From the NCBI RefSeq assembly GCF_017591425.1, contig NW_024466599.1:75682501-75746500 (forward strand): a stretch of DNA of 64,000 bases, in the 5' to 3' direction. This stretch comes from Ochotona curzoniae (lineage: Eukaryota; Chordata; Mammalia; Lagomorpha; Ochotonidae). This document shows positions 1 through 12,024 of this stretch, in pieces (position 1 is the stretch's first letter; each line of letters begins with the position of its first letter). The notes beneath the pieces are model-generated. The model saw only the letters and a program-made list of their open reading frames with translations. It was not told where the DNA came from and did not search any database. The translations under genes and the position numbers were made by a program.

Positions 1-634
1 GGGGCTGGGTTCAATGCCCAGAGGAAAGGCAGGAGCCGGGTCATGGCTCCAGCCCAGCACCCTGCTTGTGAAGCACAGCAGGCCCCTCTATCCTCAACTC
101 CACAGCACTGGCTCACAGACATCCTCTACACACAGAGCTCATCCATGCAGGTGGCTCCACAGCTGTCCTCACGAGCCCCCAAATGTTGTGCCGGTTTTTG
201 AAACCCCCAGATAATCATCAAGTCTGAAGTCGGTGCTGAGGCAAAAAGGTGGTTTATTCAGGTTAGCCTAGGTAACCCAGCCACCTCCCCCAGCCCAGCA
301 TGGCTAGGCGGGGGAGGGGCAGCCGCAGCCGAGGCTGCAAAGATCCACAAGGAGGACAAAAGAAGCGCGAGCCAGCAGAGCCAAGGGAAGGGGCGAGAGC
401 CCAAGCCCCCCAGTTCTTATACATTTCAGGCTATTAATTATACAGTCATGATTTAGTAGGCTTCTATTGGTGGGTTTGAAACAAGCAATTTTCAAAAAGT
501 ACAAATCGATGAGCTATTGGCCTGTGAATCTTATCAAACACCAGGTACCTCCTTCCTGAGGAGTGGTCTGCCTACATGACCTGCCAGGTGTCCTGCCGGG
601 TGTCACGTGGACTATCAGGCCTGAGGTTCACACA
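1..634 (-). mobile_element. Endogenous gammaretrovirus-like fragment: leader, primer binding site and LTR (antisense to window)
   Basis: Read on the minus strand, 634 to 184 is an LTR of about 451 bp. It starts TGTGTGAACC, has a TATA-like TGTATAAG near 409, an AATAAA near 253, and ends in CA. Two T bases follow, then TGGGGGCTCGT (181-171). This is the first 11 bases of the proline-tRNA primer binding site typical of gammaretroviruses; the site is degraded beyond that. The leader continues to base 1, so any internal region lies left of the window. No coding region is visible here. The 5' LTR orientation is the same as UXS1. Confidence 0.75.
171..181 (-). other. Retroviral primer binding site, tRNA-Pro type (partial)
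   Basis: The minus strand reads TGGGGGCTCGT two bases after the LTR CA end, the spacing expected for a gammaretroviral primer binding site. The sequence after it (gaggac) departs from the standard site, a sign of age or of a variant. Confidence 0.65.
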
Positions 635-1542
635 GCCCCCAGCCAAGCCATTAAGGCAGAATCACAAAAGGCAGAAAACGCCTAGGTTCTTCACTCACAG
701 GAACTGACTTCACTTCAAAGAAAACATAAGTAAGTTCAAGAACAAGCGTGTTCTCAAAAGCAGTGGGAACTTAGTGAGCAATCAGCAAGAGACAGTCGCT
801 CTGAAAAGAAATATGCCAGAATCGAGATGAGCTCATCAGCCAGAGGGAACCGAGGAAAGGGTGATAAGGAGCCCTCTGGGCATAAGAAGTAACCTCAAGC
901 ATATGGATCAAAATCCACCTCTGAGAAGGGTTGGAATTGAACTGCATCTGAGGGAGAGTTTACACACAAAGCACCATTGGAAGAAAACATCACCAGCTGG
1001 CAATGATCAAAACTTAACAGTTGGGTGTGATGCCACAAGAGGCAGACAGCTGAGCCCAGAAAGGAAGGAGACAGTCCATGGAAATCTGTCAGAATCACTG
1101 CTACCAGGGGATGAGGCCAAGGCTACAAGGCAGACTAACAGGCAGAGGTTTCAGGATGTGGGAGAAACTGACCTCAATGAAAGAAATTAAAGACGTCACT
1201 AAACATACAGGCTGCAGGTAGGGGGTGCAGGCAACATTAGAATTCCCACAAAATAGTCATCGCTCAACATCCACAGGGAACTGGCCCAGGATCCCATCAA
1301 TGCTCAATTTCTTCATGTAAGAAGTATAATTTAACATAATCTAGGCAGATCTGCCTGTGTACTTTAAACCGTCTCTAGCTTACTTCTAGCACAAATGTCA
1401 GTGTACCACTGCTACATTGTGTTGTTTAGAAAAATACAGAGCCTCAGATCATTACAGGACATCAGTATGTGCACAAATATGCATGCAAAGAGACTGCAGG
1501 AAGAAGGGAAAATAAGTAAAAAAAATTCAGAGAAATAATTGC

Positions 1543-1795
1543 TGGGGTCAACACAGTGGCACCGTGGCTAAAGTTGATGTCTACAACACTGTTATCTCAC
1601 GGGCCCTGGTTCATGACCTGGCTGTTCCACTTCTGCTCCATCTCCCTGCTGATGTGCCTGGGAAAGCTTGGGCCCCTGTACCCATGTGGGAGACCCAAAG
1701 AAGCTTCTGGTTCCTGGCTTTAGCCTGGCCCAGCCTGTCCATTGTGGCCATCTGAAGAGTGAATCAGTACATGAAAATTTCTTTTCTCTTGGTAG
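1543..1795 (+). mobile_element. Lagomorph SINE, diverged
   Basis: 'caccgtggctaaagttgatg' at the head and 'tgtgggagacccaaagaagc' in the body; the 3' end decays without a clear A tail. Confidence 0.7.
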
Positions 1796-2164
1796 TTCCT
1801 AATGCTCCCATTGGATTCGATATGTATGGGCTCCCCCTGCTGATGGAGGCAGATTGGAGTGTTGCTTCTACACAAGGAGTGCCAAGGATGCTGTCACAGA
1901 TGCTTCCAGAGGCAGCATGGTCCTGGTAACACTTTTATTTCAGATTTGTAGCTTCCAAAACTGCAAAAGATTAAATTTCTGTAGCATGGGGTTGTTACAG
2001 TAACCCAAGGAAATTAATTCAGCAGAAAAAGAGAAATGACATGTCACAACACAAGGGAACCCTAATCTGATTAACAACTGACTACTGAAACAGACAATGG
2101 ACAAAGCAGTGGACAGCACATACACAGTACAAAAAGAAAGAGACATTCAAGAACACATCCATAT

Positions 2165-2457
2165 GGGGCTGGCGGTGTGACACAGTGGACAGAACTGCCA
2201 CCTATGCCACCAGTGTCCCACATGGATGTTAGCCTGTGGCATGCCTGTTTCTCTTCTGCTTCAACTCCCTGCCTACAGGCTAATGATTAGGACTGCAGTC
2301 CACCTACGTCGGAGACCGAGATGGAGCTCATGGTGTCTAGCTTTTGCCTGGCACAGCCATGTTTTGAGGGGTAAACCAACAGATGGAAGATCTCTCTGTT
2401 TCTCACTCTATGTCTATCAACCTGACTTTCAAAAAACAAAATCTTTAAAAAAAATTA
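2165..2457 (+). mobile_element. Lagomorph SINE, diverged
   Basis: Begins ggggctggcggtgtgacaca, with 'gtaaaccaacagatggaaga' and an A-rich tail near 2445. Complete but old. Confidence 0.7.
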
Positions 2458-2819
2458 CATATAACTGAAAATAACTATAAAATATAAAAAGCTTTGCTAC
2501 ATAAATTAAAAACTTGAGAATATTCATTGCAAGCAGAACCATGAGAAAACTTGTAAGGAGATGTTGTTTATACAAAAAGCAAGTGTTCTCGGACATGAGC
2601 TAGAATCCATAGGGACACTGCAGTGCTAGTGGTAATGGGGTAATCGTAAAACACAACTTGAGGCCATTTCAACAAGTTCGGAGAGTTGAAAAAATAAGTT
2701 TATTTCGGTGACAAATAATTTCTGAAATCTATATACATGGAGAGTCTTCAAAAAGCTCATGAAAATGTACATAGTAAAAAAATAAGCAAGAATTCCAAAG
2801 TGTTGTTTTGCAATAGTTA

Positions 2820-2922
2820 AGTGGCCAATTAGGGAGTGAACTAACAGATGAAAAAAAATCTCTCTTTCTCTTTCTGTAACTCTGCCTTTCAAGTTAAAAT
2901 AAAGTAAATCATAAAATAAAAA
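2820..2922 (+). mobile_element. SINE 3' fragment
   Basis: Only the end remains: 'agggagtgaactaacagatg', the T/C-rich stretch, and an A-rich tail. Confidence 0.6.
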
Positions 2923-2929
2923 GACTATG

Positions 2930-3500
2930 TGGGTGAAGTTTCAAAATGGCAGGGACTGGGTAGGTGACTGAGAGACGGATGGGAAAGTTGAAGTAAAAGG
3001 CCGGGAATCGTCCCTTCGCTGCTGTTTATAATCCCGAGAACCCAGAGGTGTGGGTGTGGGCGGGTTTAATAAAAGAGGCAGCCGCTCAAATCACCAAAAT
3101 GGGACAAAGATCTGCACCATCCTCCAAGAATGGAAAGGTATGGACCCCACTGACCAAGCCGGAAAGCAAACTGGACAGAGAACTGGGAAAGAACAAAAAC
3201 AATATAGAATGGTACGAGCTGTGGTTTCAAAGATGAAAATTCAGCGCAAGAGCCACAGTTAAATGGGAAAGTACTGAAAGACCAGCGTGAAAAGAAAAAT
3301 GAGAATCCACATACGCATATAGGAATGAGAAAGCCAGAAACAGAATATAAACAAAAGAAGGTTCAACTTAGCCAACATTTCGATGCTGTAAAGGTAATGG
3401 TTGCTTCTGAGAAATAAAACGCTATATTTTGATTTACTCTTGAAAATGGATTATGTATAATCTAGTCATCTTGGTAATTTCTTACATTAAAGAAAAAAAA
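2930..3500 (+). pseudogene. Possible decayed retrocopy, source not recognised
   Basis: A less repeat-like stretch with short open frames in several registers (62 and 70 codons from 3048-3050; another ending at TAA 3415). AATAAA at 3413 and an A-run at 3492 resemble an mRNA 3' end. I could not identify a parent gene or target duplications, so it may be chance. Confidence 0.2.
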
Positions 3501-4165
3501 GCCATAAAGCTACTCTATGAGCCAGCAGACCTGACCCTCTGTATTTACAAAGGAGAACCTGACAGAGTAACAGGCAGAACTGGAAACAGCTCAGGTGTCC
3601 GTTAGCAGCAGGAGCCCTCCGTCTATGTGACTGAATGATGCTCAGCAATACAAAGGCATGATGCGCTGACATCCACACGCTCCATCCCACGCTGGGTAAG
3701 TCACGCAACACGCGGAGTGCTTCCACAGTCACCAGGCCACGTGTGTGGAGCGCTAAGCCAGCAGAGTCGCCCCACGATGGTGCTAGGGATTGATCAGAAG
3801 GAGTATGAAGAATACACATTTGCCAGCTCTCACTGAATTTACACGTTTCACTCCAAGTTTTATTTCAAAAGAAAAAATAACAGATTTTTAAAAAAAGATC
3901 ATGGGGATCTGGCAAAGGGCAATGGAATCGAGAGTCTAGAAAGAAATATATCAACGGTCCAGAGACCCTCAGGATGAGCGCCACAGGACAACTCAACAGG
4001 CAATAAGCAGTCATTTCAATAAGCTATGCTGGACGGCTCGCCGACACAGACAACAGCAGGATGGACGATGCACCCTGACATAATACTATATTAAAAAGCT
4101 ACTCAAAATGGATCACAGACCTAAATTAAAACAGTAAGCTCTAGCCAACTTAAATTGGGGAACTT

Positions 4166-4506
4166 TCTTTTTTTTTTTGTAAAGATTTGTTTACTTTTAT
4201 TACAAAGTCATTAGTACAGAGAGGAGGAGAGACAGAGAGGAAGATCTTCTGTCCAACGATTCACTCCCCAAGTGACAACAACGGTCGATGCTGTGCCGAT
4301 CCGAGGCCGGGAGCCAGGAACCTCCTCCAGGTCTCCCACTCTAGTGCAGGGAACCAAGGCTTTGGGCCATGCTTGACTGCTTTCCCAAGGCACAAGTAGG
4401 GAGCTGGATAGGAAGCGGGGCCGCTGGTATTGGAACCGGCATCCATATGGGATCCCGATGCTTTCAAGGCGAGGATGCTAGCTGCTAGGCCACCGTGCTG
4501 GGCCCA
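4166..4506 (-). mobile_element. Lagomorph SINE (pika type), full length
   Basis: Reverse orientation with the poly(A) as a T-run at 4167. Has 'gagccaggaacctcctccag', 'aggctttgggccatgcttga' and the tRNA-like head ending 'ggccaccgtgctgggccca'. Confidence 0.85.
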
Positions 4507-5053
4507 GGAAACTGTTTCTTAAACATGGCAACAAAAATTTTTTTTAAAAGTCAGGGGGAAAGAAAAAACAGACTTCATCAATGTGCTTCAAAGAATACCG
4601 TGGAGAAAGGGAGAAGCAATGGGGTCACAGGGATCCGGCCTAGCAGCTAAGACACTCCCAGCCCACTTGCAGTAACAGGTCGCACCTTCCTGCTCATGCG
4701 GACCACAGCAGAAAGACGAGACGGCCCGGGGACTGGGCAGCATGTAGAACCCTGCACGGAGCTCCCAGCTCCCAGCGTCGACCTTAGCCAGCCCACCAAA
4801 GCAGGCGTTTGGGGAAAGAACAAGCTGCTTTTATCTAACTCTCAGTTTAAGAAAGAAGAAAATACTGCAAATCATATATTTGATAAGAACCTCCTATTTG
4901 TACCATATAAAGGATTTTTATAAATGCATAATATAAAGGGAAAATAATCCAATTACCAAAGATATGGAAATGACCAGTAAGCTCTTAAAAAGACGCTCAA
5001 TATCATTAGCCCTCAAGGACTTGGGGCTAGGACCGGAAAGGCGTAGTAACAAA

Positions 5054-5460
5054 TGGTGTTCGGTGTGTTCAGGAACCGGAAGCTGATGGCTGCCACGGGG
5101 GCCGGAGAAGGGCAGAGTTTGCCTCCAACCAAAGCCGGAACAGATGGTGGAATTCTGGCAGGCCCTTCAGGTGGTGAGACCACCGTTGCACCAATGAGGG
5201 ACACAGACTCATATCCCTCCACCAATAAGGGCCGAGGTGACTCCCGCCCCCATCTCGGCTTCCGTGTCAAGGAGAGTTTAAAACGCCCCTTCTCCATCTC
5301 TTTCGTGCTCTTCTTACTCTGCAGCCCACTCCTTCATGTCTGTCTTTGTGCTGCATGGGAAAGGGAAGCCCGTGACTGTGGGTCCCTGAAATAAAGGCCA
5401 TCTAAATTCTTTTCATATGTGTGGCCGAGTTATTCTTTCCCTGGTGGTTGGCGAATCTCA
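5054..5460 (+). mobile_element. Putative solo LTR
   Basis: A segment starting TGGTGTTCGG and ending GCGAATCTCA. It carries CCAAT-like boxes (accaatgagg near 5190, accaataagg near 5221), a TTTAAAA promoter-like word near 5277 and an AATAAA near 5390 followed by a short U5-like tail. This ordering is that of a retroviral LTR. I could not find a clean target duplication, so the exact borders and class are uncertain. Confidence 0.5.
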
Positions 5461-6566
5461 TTTTGGCAAGCGGTGAATCTAACAGAAGCCCCAAGCACGG
5501 TTGCTGGAAATGTTCGACGCTCCTACCCTGGCAAACTTCTGTTAGTTACTCAGAAGGCTAAACAGCTTTCATAGGAGATAATAAATGTACTAATCAAATG
5601 CGGTAGTCACACAATGTACCATTTGACAATGAAATACATAAAGACTGATGCGAAGTGCAACATGAATGACCTTGAAAACATTCTACTAAGGGAAGGAGCC
5701 TGTCACAAACGGAGAAATACCACATGATTCCAGCTTTATGAAACAAATGGCAAACCTTTGTGAACAGAGAGTAGAAGTGTGGTTATCTCCGGCGTGCAGT
5801 GTGGAGGATACTGGAAAATAGGTAATGATGGTCACAGGGTTTTTGAGGCTTTGGAATTGGATGTGGTGATCATTGCACAACTCCATAAATAGACAAAGTA
5901 CCACTGGCTTCTAGACTTTCAAGGGTGAGCCACACGGTGTTGGGCTGTTACCTCCAAAAGGCTGTTACTTAAAAAAGAAAAAAGTTTAATCTCTTTGTTC
6001 ACACTGTGCTGCACAACAGGCAAATAAAACTCTTTCACTGGTAAATCTGCACTGACCTCCAACAAGGGCATGATTAGTCAAGCAAGCGTCAGGGTAGTCA
6101 TCGAAGTGATACAGGAACCAGAAAGGTTAAAACCAGCATAGTGCAAAAAGAAGGCGTCATACTTTTTCCAAAGTTTCCATACTATCTAATAGTTCACTCC
6201 GTTCCAACAGCCAGGACTGAAAGACTGTCCACAGAGAGGCTTACACCTGCTAGGTCCACAGCGGTATTACTCAAAATGCTGTCAGAGGATTAAGGACCAC
6301 AAATGTCCATCAACTGACAGGCAGAAGAATAAAACGCTCTGTCTGTCCATACAGTGAACTACTGTCCAGCTACGAAAAGGAAAGGAGTACTGATTCATCC
6401 TATGGTGTGGCACACCTCACTCATTCGAAATGACCACAAAAGGCAAATGCGTGTTGGCAGAAGGTCATTTCAGAGGCTGCCCAAAGCGACTCAGCTAGGA
6501 AGGGAAAGTGCCCACTAGTGGGGGCAGGTCTCTTTTCAGGACTATAACAAACAGAAGCACTTAGAA

Positions 6567-6875
6567 GGGACCAGTACAGTAGCCTAGAGGCTAAAGTCCT
6601 TGCCTTCTGCGCACCAGGATCCCATATGGGCACTAGTTCTAATCCCGGCAGCCCCGCTTCCCTTCCAGCTCCCTGCTTGTGACCCGAGAAAGCCGTTGAG
6701 AATGGCCTTGGGATGCTGCACACATGTGGGAGACCCAGAAGAAGCTCCTGGCTCCTGGCTTTGGATGAGCTCAGCCCCGGCCATTGTGGCCACTTGAGGA
6801 GTAAATCATCAGACGGAAGATCTTCCTCTCTGTAAATCTGACTTTCCAAAAAAATAAATACTTAAAAAAAAAAGG
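6567..6875 (+). mobile_element. Lagomorph SINE (pika type), full length
   Basis: Head 'gtagcctagaggctaaagtc' fits a Pol III A box and 'gttctaatcccgg' a B box. Complete to the A tail at 6865. It lies about 215 bp downstream (in gene sense) of UXS1 exon 5. Confidence 0.85.
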
Positions 6876-7091
6876 TACTGAGAAATCAACACACCAAAAA
6901 CTCAAAATGTGGTGCTACTGCAAAAACTTCACACACATATCCTTAACTCCGTAACTGGATGCTCAAGCGGTGTATGAACTCAGAAGCTTATACGTGAATT
7001 CTGTGCTATGTCAGTTGACTCTCAATTGAAAAACAAACAAACAAACAAAAACTTTCTTTAGATTACTAATACCAATGATGTACAAACTTAC

Positions 7092-7152
7092 CAAAATTCT
7101 TTTGCGATCCTTTTCTGATAAAAACTTCACTGGCGGGTATTTCTGGGTGAAG
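7092..7152 (-). CDS. UXS1: UXS1 coding exon 5 (stem to start of Rossmann fold)
   Basis: This 61-nt exon on the minus strand has acceptor catgacacag and a consensus donor TTTTG|gtaagt. It completes the split Ser codon and encodes FTQKYPPVKFLSEKDRKRIL. The final R-I-L is the first beta strand of the short-chain dehydrogenase/reductase Rossmann fold. The NAD-binding GGAGFVG loop should begin in the next exon. I looked for that exon on the minus strand in 1-7091 and found nothing resembling it, so it probably lies beyond the window. Exons 1 to 5 together give 92 residues of a protein of about 420. Confidence 0.95.
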
Positions 7153-8163
7153 CTGTGTCATGTGGAGAGATTGAAAGCGAGAGTCAATCATTTCACAGTA
7201 TTCTCCCCATCCACCCTCAAGACCAGGCTGGGCTGCAGAACTGCTACTGTTCTCCTTACTGAAAATGAAAGTGGAGGACCAGAAGGCTGCCTAGCTGAAA
7301 TTCAAGAAATATCTGACCTGTTCCTTGCTCAGAATTAAGCTGACAGAATGTTCTGAGAGGTGAAAATTTAAGCAGCCTCCTCTTAAAGCTTTTAGAGGGT
7401 CCCCTCTCTAAATCTAGTTAAAAACAAAGAATGAGGGAGGAAGTGGCATTCTGAAGATACCACGAGAAGCATGGCAGATGGCAGCAGCATGAGGCTGTGG
7501 TCCAATGCGGGAGACAGGGCCTCCCATGGTTCTGGAGACGCCCAGAAAGCTGCCTCCTATTCTGGGCAGTCACAAATCCAAGCTCTTTCTGACCAGCGAC
7601 CCTGGCAGCAGCAACTGCTGTCTGTCTATGTACGCTCTGATCCTTGCTCCCCTAAAGGGACCATGGGGTCCTCAGCTCAAACAGAGCCAATGAATCCAAA
7701 CTGCATTCTTGAAATGACTGTTAGTAACAGAGGCGATTCAAGAAAAATCCAGATGACCAGCTTCATAGCTCCTATTTTAATTTCAGAGGTGTCAGGCCAG
7801 GCGGCACAGGCTTCATCCAGAGTCCCTGTCCCCACCACGGGCCCACAGCTAGCACAAAGTATATTTCCTTTAATTTTGCTGGATGAAACACAGTGTGATA
7901 CGTCATCAGACAGAAGACCTTGACAGGTGTCCTTCGCATGCGAGGCAGCGTGCAGGGGTGTTTAAACCAGTACAAGAGGCCTTGCTATTATAATGTAGAC
8001 ATACAGTGCCATTAAGAGCTTGTAGATTCTCTAAAAAATCAAGTTGCCCTTATAGACAAGGAAACCAGAGACAGGCAGATGGGAACGTGTGCCTAGGTAC
8101 CCAGGCCTTCCCCTTGTTAGCTCTGTGACCCCCTGTGAGCAGGGGTTAACCACAGCTTTCCTT

Positions 8164-8325
8164 CCACGGGCTGCCTTGGATACAGCCTGTCTCCAGCACA
8201 TACTGCCCACAGTGAGCCCACGGGCTGCCCTGGCTACAGTCTGTCTCCAGTGCGTGCTGCCCACAGTGAGCCCACAGGCTGCCCTGGATATAGCCTGTCT
8301 CCAGTGTGTGCTGCCCACAGTGAGT
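8164..8325. repeat. 54-bp tandem repeat, three copies
   Basis: Units start at 8164, 8218 and 8272, each with 'ctgtctccag' and 'tgcccacagtgag'. The copies differ at several positions. Because 54 is a multiple of three, all frames stay open across it, producing spurious ORFs on both strands. Confidence 0.92.
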
Positions 8326-9462
8326 GTCTGTCACTGGGTGACAGGGGCAAGCGCTGCTTTCAATTGGAGGCAATTCCATAGGACTTGGGGGAGAGAGAAG
8401 CCAAACTGTCAAATAACTTTTGAGTCATTCTACAAGCTTCCGCCATCATTCAGCAAGGGGCTGGCAACATAAAACAGAGCTGTCTGCAAGTTCCCCTCAC
8501 CCTCTGAACTTGCAACATTCATGCCTTTAGCCTCAGTGCCATCCCACCCCAAACTCAGTCACACAGCACAACAGAAACTCGCCTAGCTCCCATCTGCCCT
8601 CAGAGCACCATGATGCCAGCCCAGGCTGAAGCCATCCCCTCAACTCACTGTGGAAGCCCATTCTCTGCCCCCTGTGGCGGGGAATGGCACTGCAGCTATG
8701 TGCAGGAACATAGAAGTGGATGGGTAGAACCCGCCCTGTGAGGAGCACTCCTGGAGCCAGCAGACCAGTTTAGTCAAGAAACCAAGTTTTATCCCAAGTT
8801 GCTAGCTTAAAATAAAAGTTTCCCTGCAGGTCACTGGTTCTAAAGTTCCATGTAGCCACCGACATCCAGATTTCAAATCCCTTCTATGCAATGGCATACT
8901 GCTTGCCTATGACCAACACATTCTCTTGCAGTCGTCAGATTGGTCTCAGGTGACTTACACTACCTAACACAATGCAAATACCAGGTAACTAGTTGCTGCA
9001 TGGTGATGCTGAGGAAATGATTACAAGACAACAGTGTCTGCACAGGTCCCATATAAAGGCATTTTTCCCCACCAAATGATTTTGAAGTTGTTGGAACCTG
9101 CAGACAGGGGAGTCACAGAGCCTGTCAGAAAGCTTAACGTGGAACTTAGTGTGCTATTTATTCCAGGAAGAAAACGACAGGTGGCTGTCCTGTACTCAAT
9201 GTGACCAAAGAAAAAGCATGGGTGCTGACACACACGGTGACTTGTGCAAGAAGGACTAAATGGAGGGTATCTACCATGGCTAAAACCTTTCATTTAAAAA
9301 GCAAAACCCGCTGGCTTCTTGCTTTGTTTTCTTTAAAATGTAGCGAAAACTTTTAGATTCATATGCATAACTAACTCATTATGGCATTTCCGCAGAGTGG
9401 CCAACACCTGCAGGCGGCCACTCGGTGTCCCCCAGCACCTGTTCGGTTTACCCAGTGTGGCA

Positions 9463-10248
9463 TGCTGGGGTCTGTGTGATGGATATGGAAGACAGGAAGG
9501 TGTGAAGAGTATCGTTCCTTTGCAGGCAAGGCCGCAAGGAATGTCCCGCTGTGTGGCAAGGCCCGGTGGATGTCTACAACACCTGAATGCAGCTCTGCCT
9601 CCCTTTGCATGGACACCGGACAACCCCATTGAGATTTCTATAATCTATTTAGGCATTGTCTGCCTCTGCGGAGTTTAACATCAATGGGAGCTTAGAAGCT
9701 GATGTTGCTGTTGCCGTTTTTTAGCCAAAAAGTTGTTATTGCTGTTAAGGCTGCATCCTGTGGCAATATGCTAATCAAGGGTGCTAACTCCCCTTTTGAT
9801 CCTATGCTAATCAAGGGTATTCTGTTTTCAGGTGTAGTGGGAATCTATTCTTTCCCTCTTTCTTTGATCTTTTAGGTCCCTTCCTTCCTTGACTGTCTCA
9901 AGACCAAGCTGTAAAGTAATTGTGGTAGGAATGTGTTAGTGATTGATATGCACCATCTATTGAGAACTTTTTCCTAGCCAGGCGCCAGGTGCCAGGCACC
10001 AGGTGGTTAACATCCTAGCCTTAGGTGAAACAAATGGCAGAGTTATCTTTGGAAACACCCACTTGACCATGACATAAAAGTCTGAGCCAGAGTTTGACTG
10101 ATTCTGTATAAATAAAGCGGACAGCTTTTGTGTGTAGTCCATTATGATGAACAAGAGTCCCTAGTGGTCCGTCTCTTTCTTTCTTTCTTTGCGCCTCATC
10201 CACGCACCCTTCGCGAGCTCCGAACTCAGCTGGGGCTGGACTCCGGCA
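9463..10248 (+). mobile_element. ERVK-like solo LTR, copy A
   Basis: Starts TGCTGGGGTC and ends GACTCCGGCA, flanked by identical 6-bp direct repeats GTGGCA (9457-9462 and 10249-10254). A 6-bp duplication is typical of class II (beta-type) endogenous retroviruses. Near its end lies TGTATAAATAAAGC, a combined TATA/poly(A)-like signal, followed by a pyrimidine-rich stretch. It is antisense to UXS1 within intron 4 and related over its length to 16409-17073. Confidence 0.8.
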
Positions 10249-11159
10249 GTGGCAGGTGGAAAGCAGGCCACGGAGAGGCACAGGGCTTCTTAGAAAGGTG
10301 AAAGGGGCTGAAAACATGACTCTGTATGGGGCCGATTCACTTAGGCGCTTCAAGCTGAGCACCTGCCCTGCCGTGCTAACCACGGGCAACAGTGGACCAC
10401 ATGGAAGGAAGTCCTACTCCAGGAAGCCTGCTTTCCAAGCAGGAGACAGGCAAGCAGAGAACTGAGAAGAACATGGCAGAGTGGACCTCTGCCTACCTCC
10501 TCTCCAAATCAACCCTGCACTCCTTATACATGTGATGCTAGGCCTAACCTTGCTGTTTAGTCGAAATATTAGTAAAAAGTCGGCTTATTTGGAATACACA
10601 CTATTATCCTTATTTGCCATCCATTCATAGAATAAAGCCATGGAGGTGAAATTAAAAGACATTTAATTGGTTCTCCACATCACAGGTTCTGCAAAGACGG
10701 ATTCAAGCAATTGTGAACAGAACATATCAAGGGAATACAAGCAAAGTTACATCTAGATTGAACACGTGTAATCTTTTCTGCTTGTCATTAGTGCCTGCAC
10801 AATAGAATGTACCCTCTACTTACACAGCACTTACAATGTATGAGTAGCCTAGAAAGGATCTTATCCCTGTGGGAGAGGGTGTTTGAGTTAGAGGCAAACA
10901 CTGCACTTTGCACAGGGAGCTGAGTGAGCATCCTCCAGGGCTGGGTCCACTCCCCTCCAGAGCCTCCACAGGCCACAGCAGCTGACTGCAACAGTGCTGC
11001 AGGCTCCTCTACCTGCTCCTCCACGCCACCAACCAGCAGACCCTAGGAAATTCTTAAGGCTAAATTCTTATTCCTGTTTTAAGGGATCTTGTTTGTAAGC
11101 TCCAGGGAAGTCATGCAATGGACACATTTCTCTTTTCAAAAAACGTTTAAACAGGGGTG

Positions 11160-11420
11160 GACTATAGAACAGGAGCCAGCCTATCAGTAAAGATGCCAGT
11201 CCCACTTGCAGTGCCCGAGTTCCATTTCCGGCTCCAGGGCCTGCCTCCGGCTGCTCCCTGCTGCACCCTGGACGCAGTGACAACCACTCTGGCTAGAGAT
11301 GGGGATTGCACCCCAGGGCCTGCCTCCGGCTTCCAGCCACTAGGTGCAGTGGGCAGTGAACGAGCAGACCATAACTTGCTCTTTATGGCATCACACAGCC
11401 TCTCAAATAATAAAAATTAA
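11160..11420 (+). mobile_element. SINE-like segment with internal duplication
   Basis: A degenerate SINE-like body ending in 'aataataaaaattaaaaa'. The 18-base phrase cagggcctgcctccggct occurs twice (near 11236 and 11315). Borders approximate. Confidence 0.4.
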
Positions 11421-12024
11421 AAACATGGATATTATTACCTAAGAAAATGACTGTATATAAATTTTTTTTCTTTGCTTGCATTGGGTTTTCTTGACATACC
11501 TAAAATATTTTTAAGCTTCCTTTAAAATCTCTATATAACCTTATCAAAGGCAGGATTTCTGGCGCCTATTCAACACAACGTTATCAGGAATTTAATTTCT
11601 CTACAAAATCATGGCAAGAAAAATGCAAAGCAACTGCAGCCTCATGTTACTAAGGCAATCTACTAAAAATACCCACCAGCTCGCACTCCAGTACGAGTGG
11701 AAATGAAGGCTGCCCTGATGGCTCCGCTGAAGATAAGAACAAAAGGAAGGAGCATTCCTCTCCACTCTCATCCCCTCTGATCCCTTAATGAAAAAAGTCA
11801 AGGGGAATCTGCTCTTCGTTCTTCCTTTTCCTTCTGGACTCCCATAAATACTGACTCGCACCAACCAAACTCATCACAGGAAGAGATTATATAAATTCTA
11901 AAAAAACCATCTCCAATTTTCTTTTTCAAATTTTCTTAAGATTCAGTTGTTACTTCAGACATACAAAGTTTTCTACATAGACACTCAAAGGAAAAGCTCT
12001 GGTGCCAGAAACGCAGACATATTA

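Larger units (their letters stand above)
1..7091 (-). other. UXS1: UXS1 intron 5 (partial, runs off the window)
   Basis: Sequence downstream of the exon 5 donor. No exon encoding the NAD-binding GGAGFVG segment is visible. It holds a retroviral fragment (1-634), SINEs and a putative LTR. The intervals 635-1542, 3500-4165 and 5461-6566 show nothing recognisable. Confidence 0.8.

Noticed and set aside
1..7091. A sixth UXS1 exon encoding the NAD-binding loop
   Set aside because: I searched by eye for the reverse complement of the GGAGFVGSH coding segment and found none, so I place it outside the window.
7471..7923. A 150-codon open frame next to UXS1 exon 5
   Set aside because: Plus strand, no recognised domain, and within the intron 4 side. 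Probably chance.
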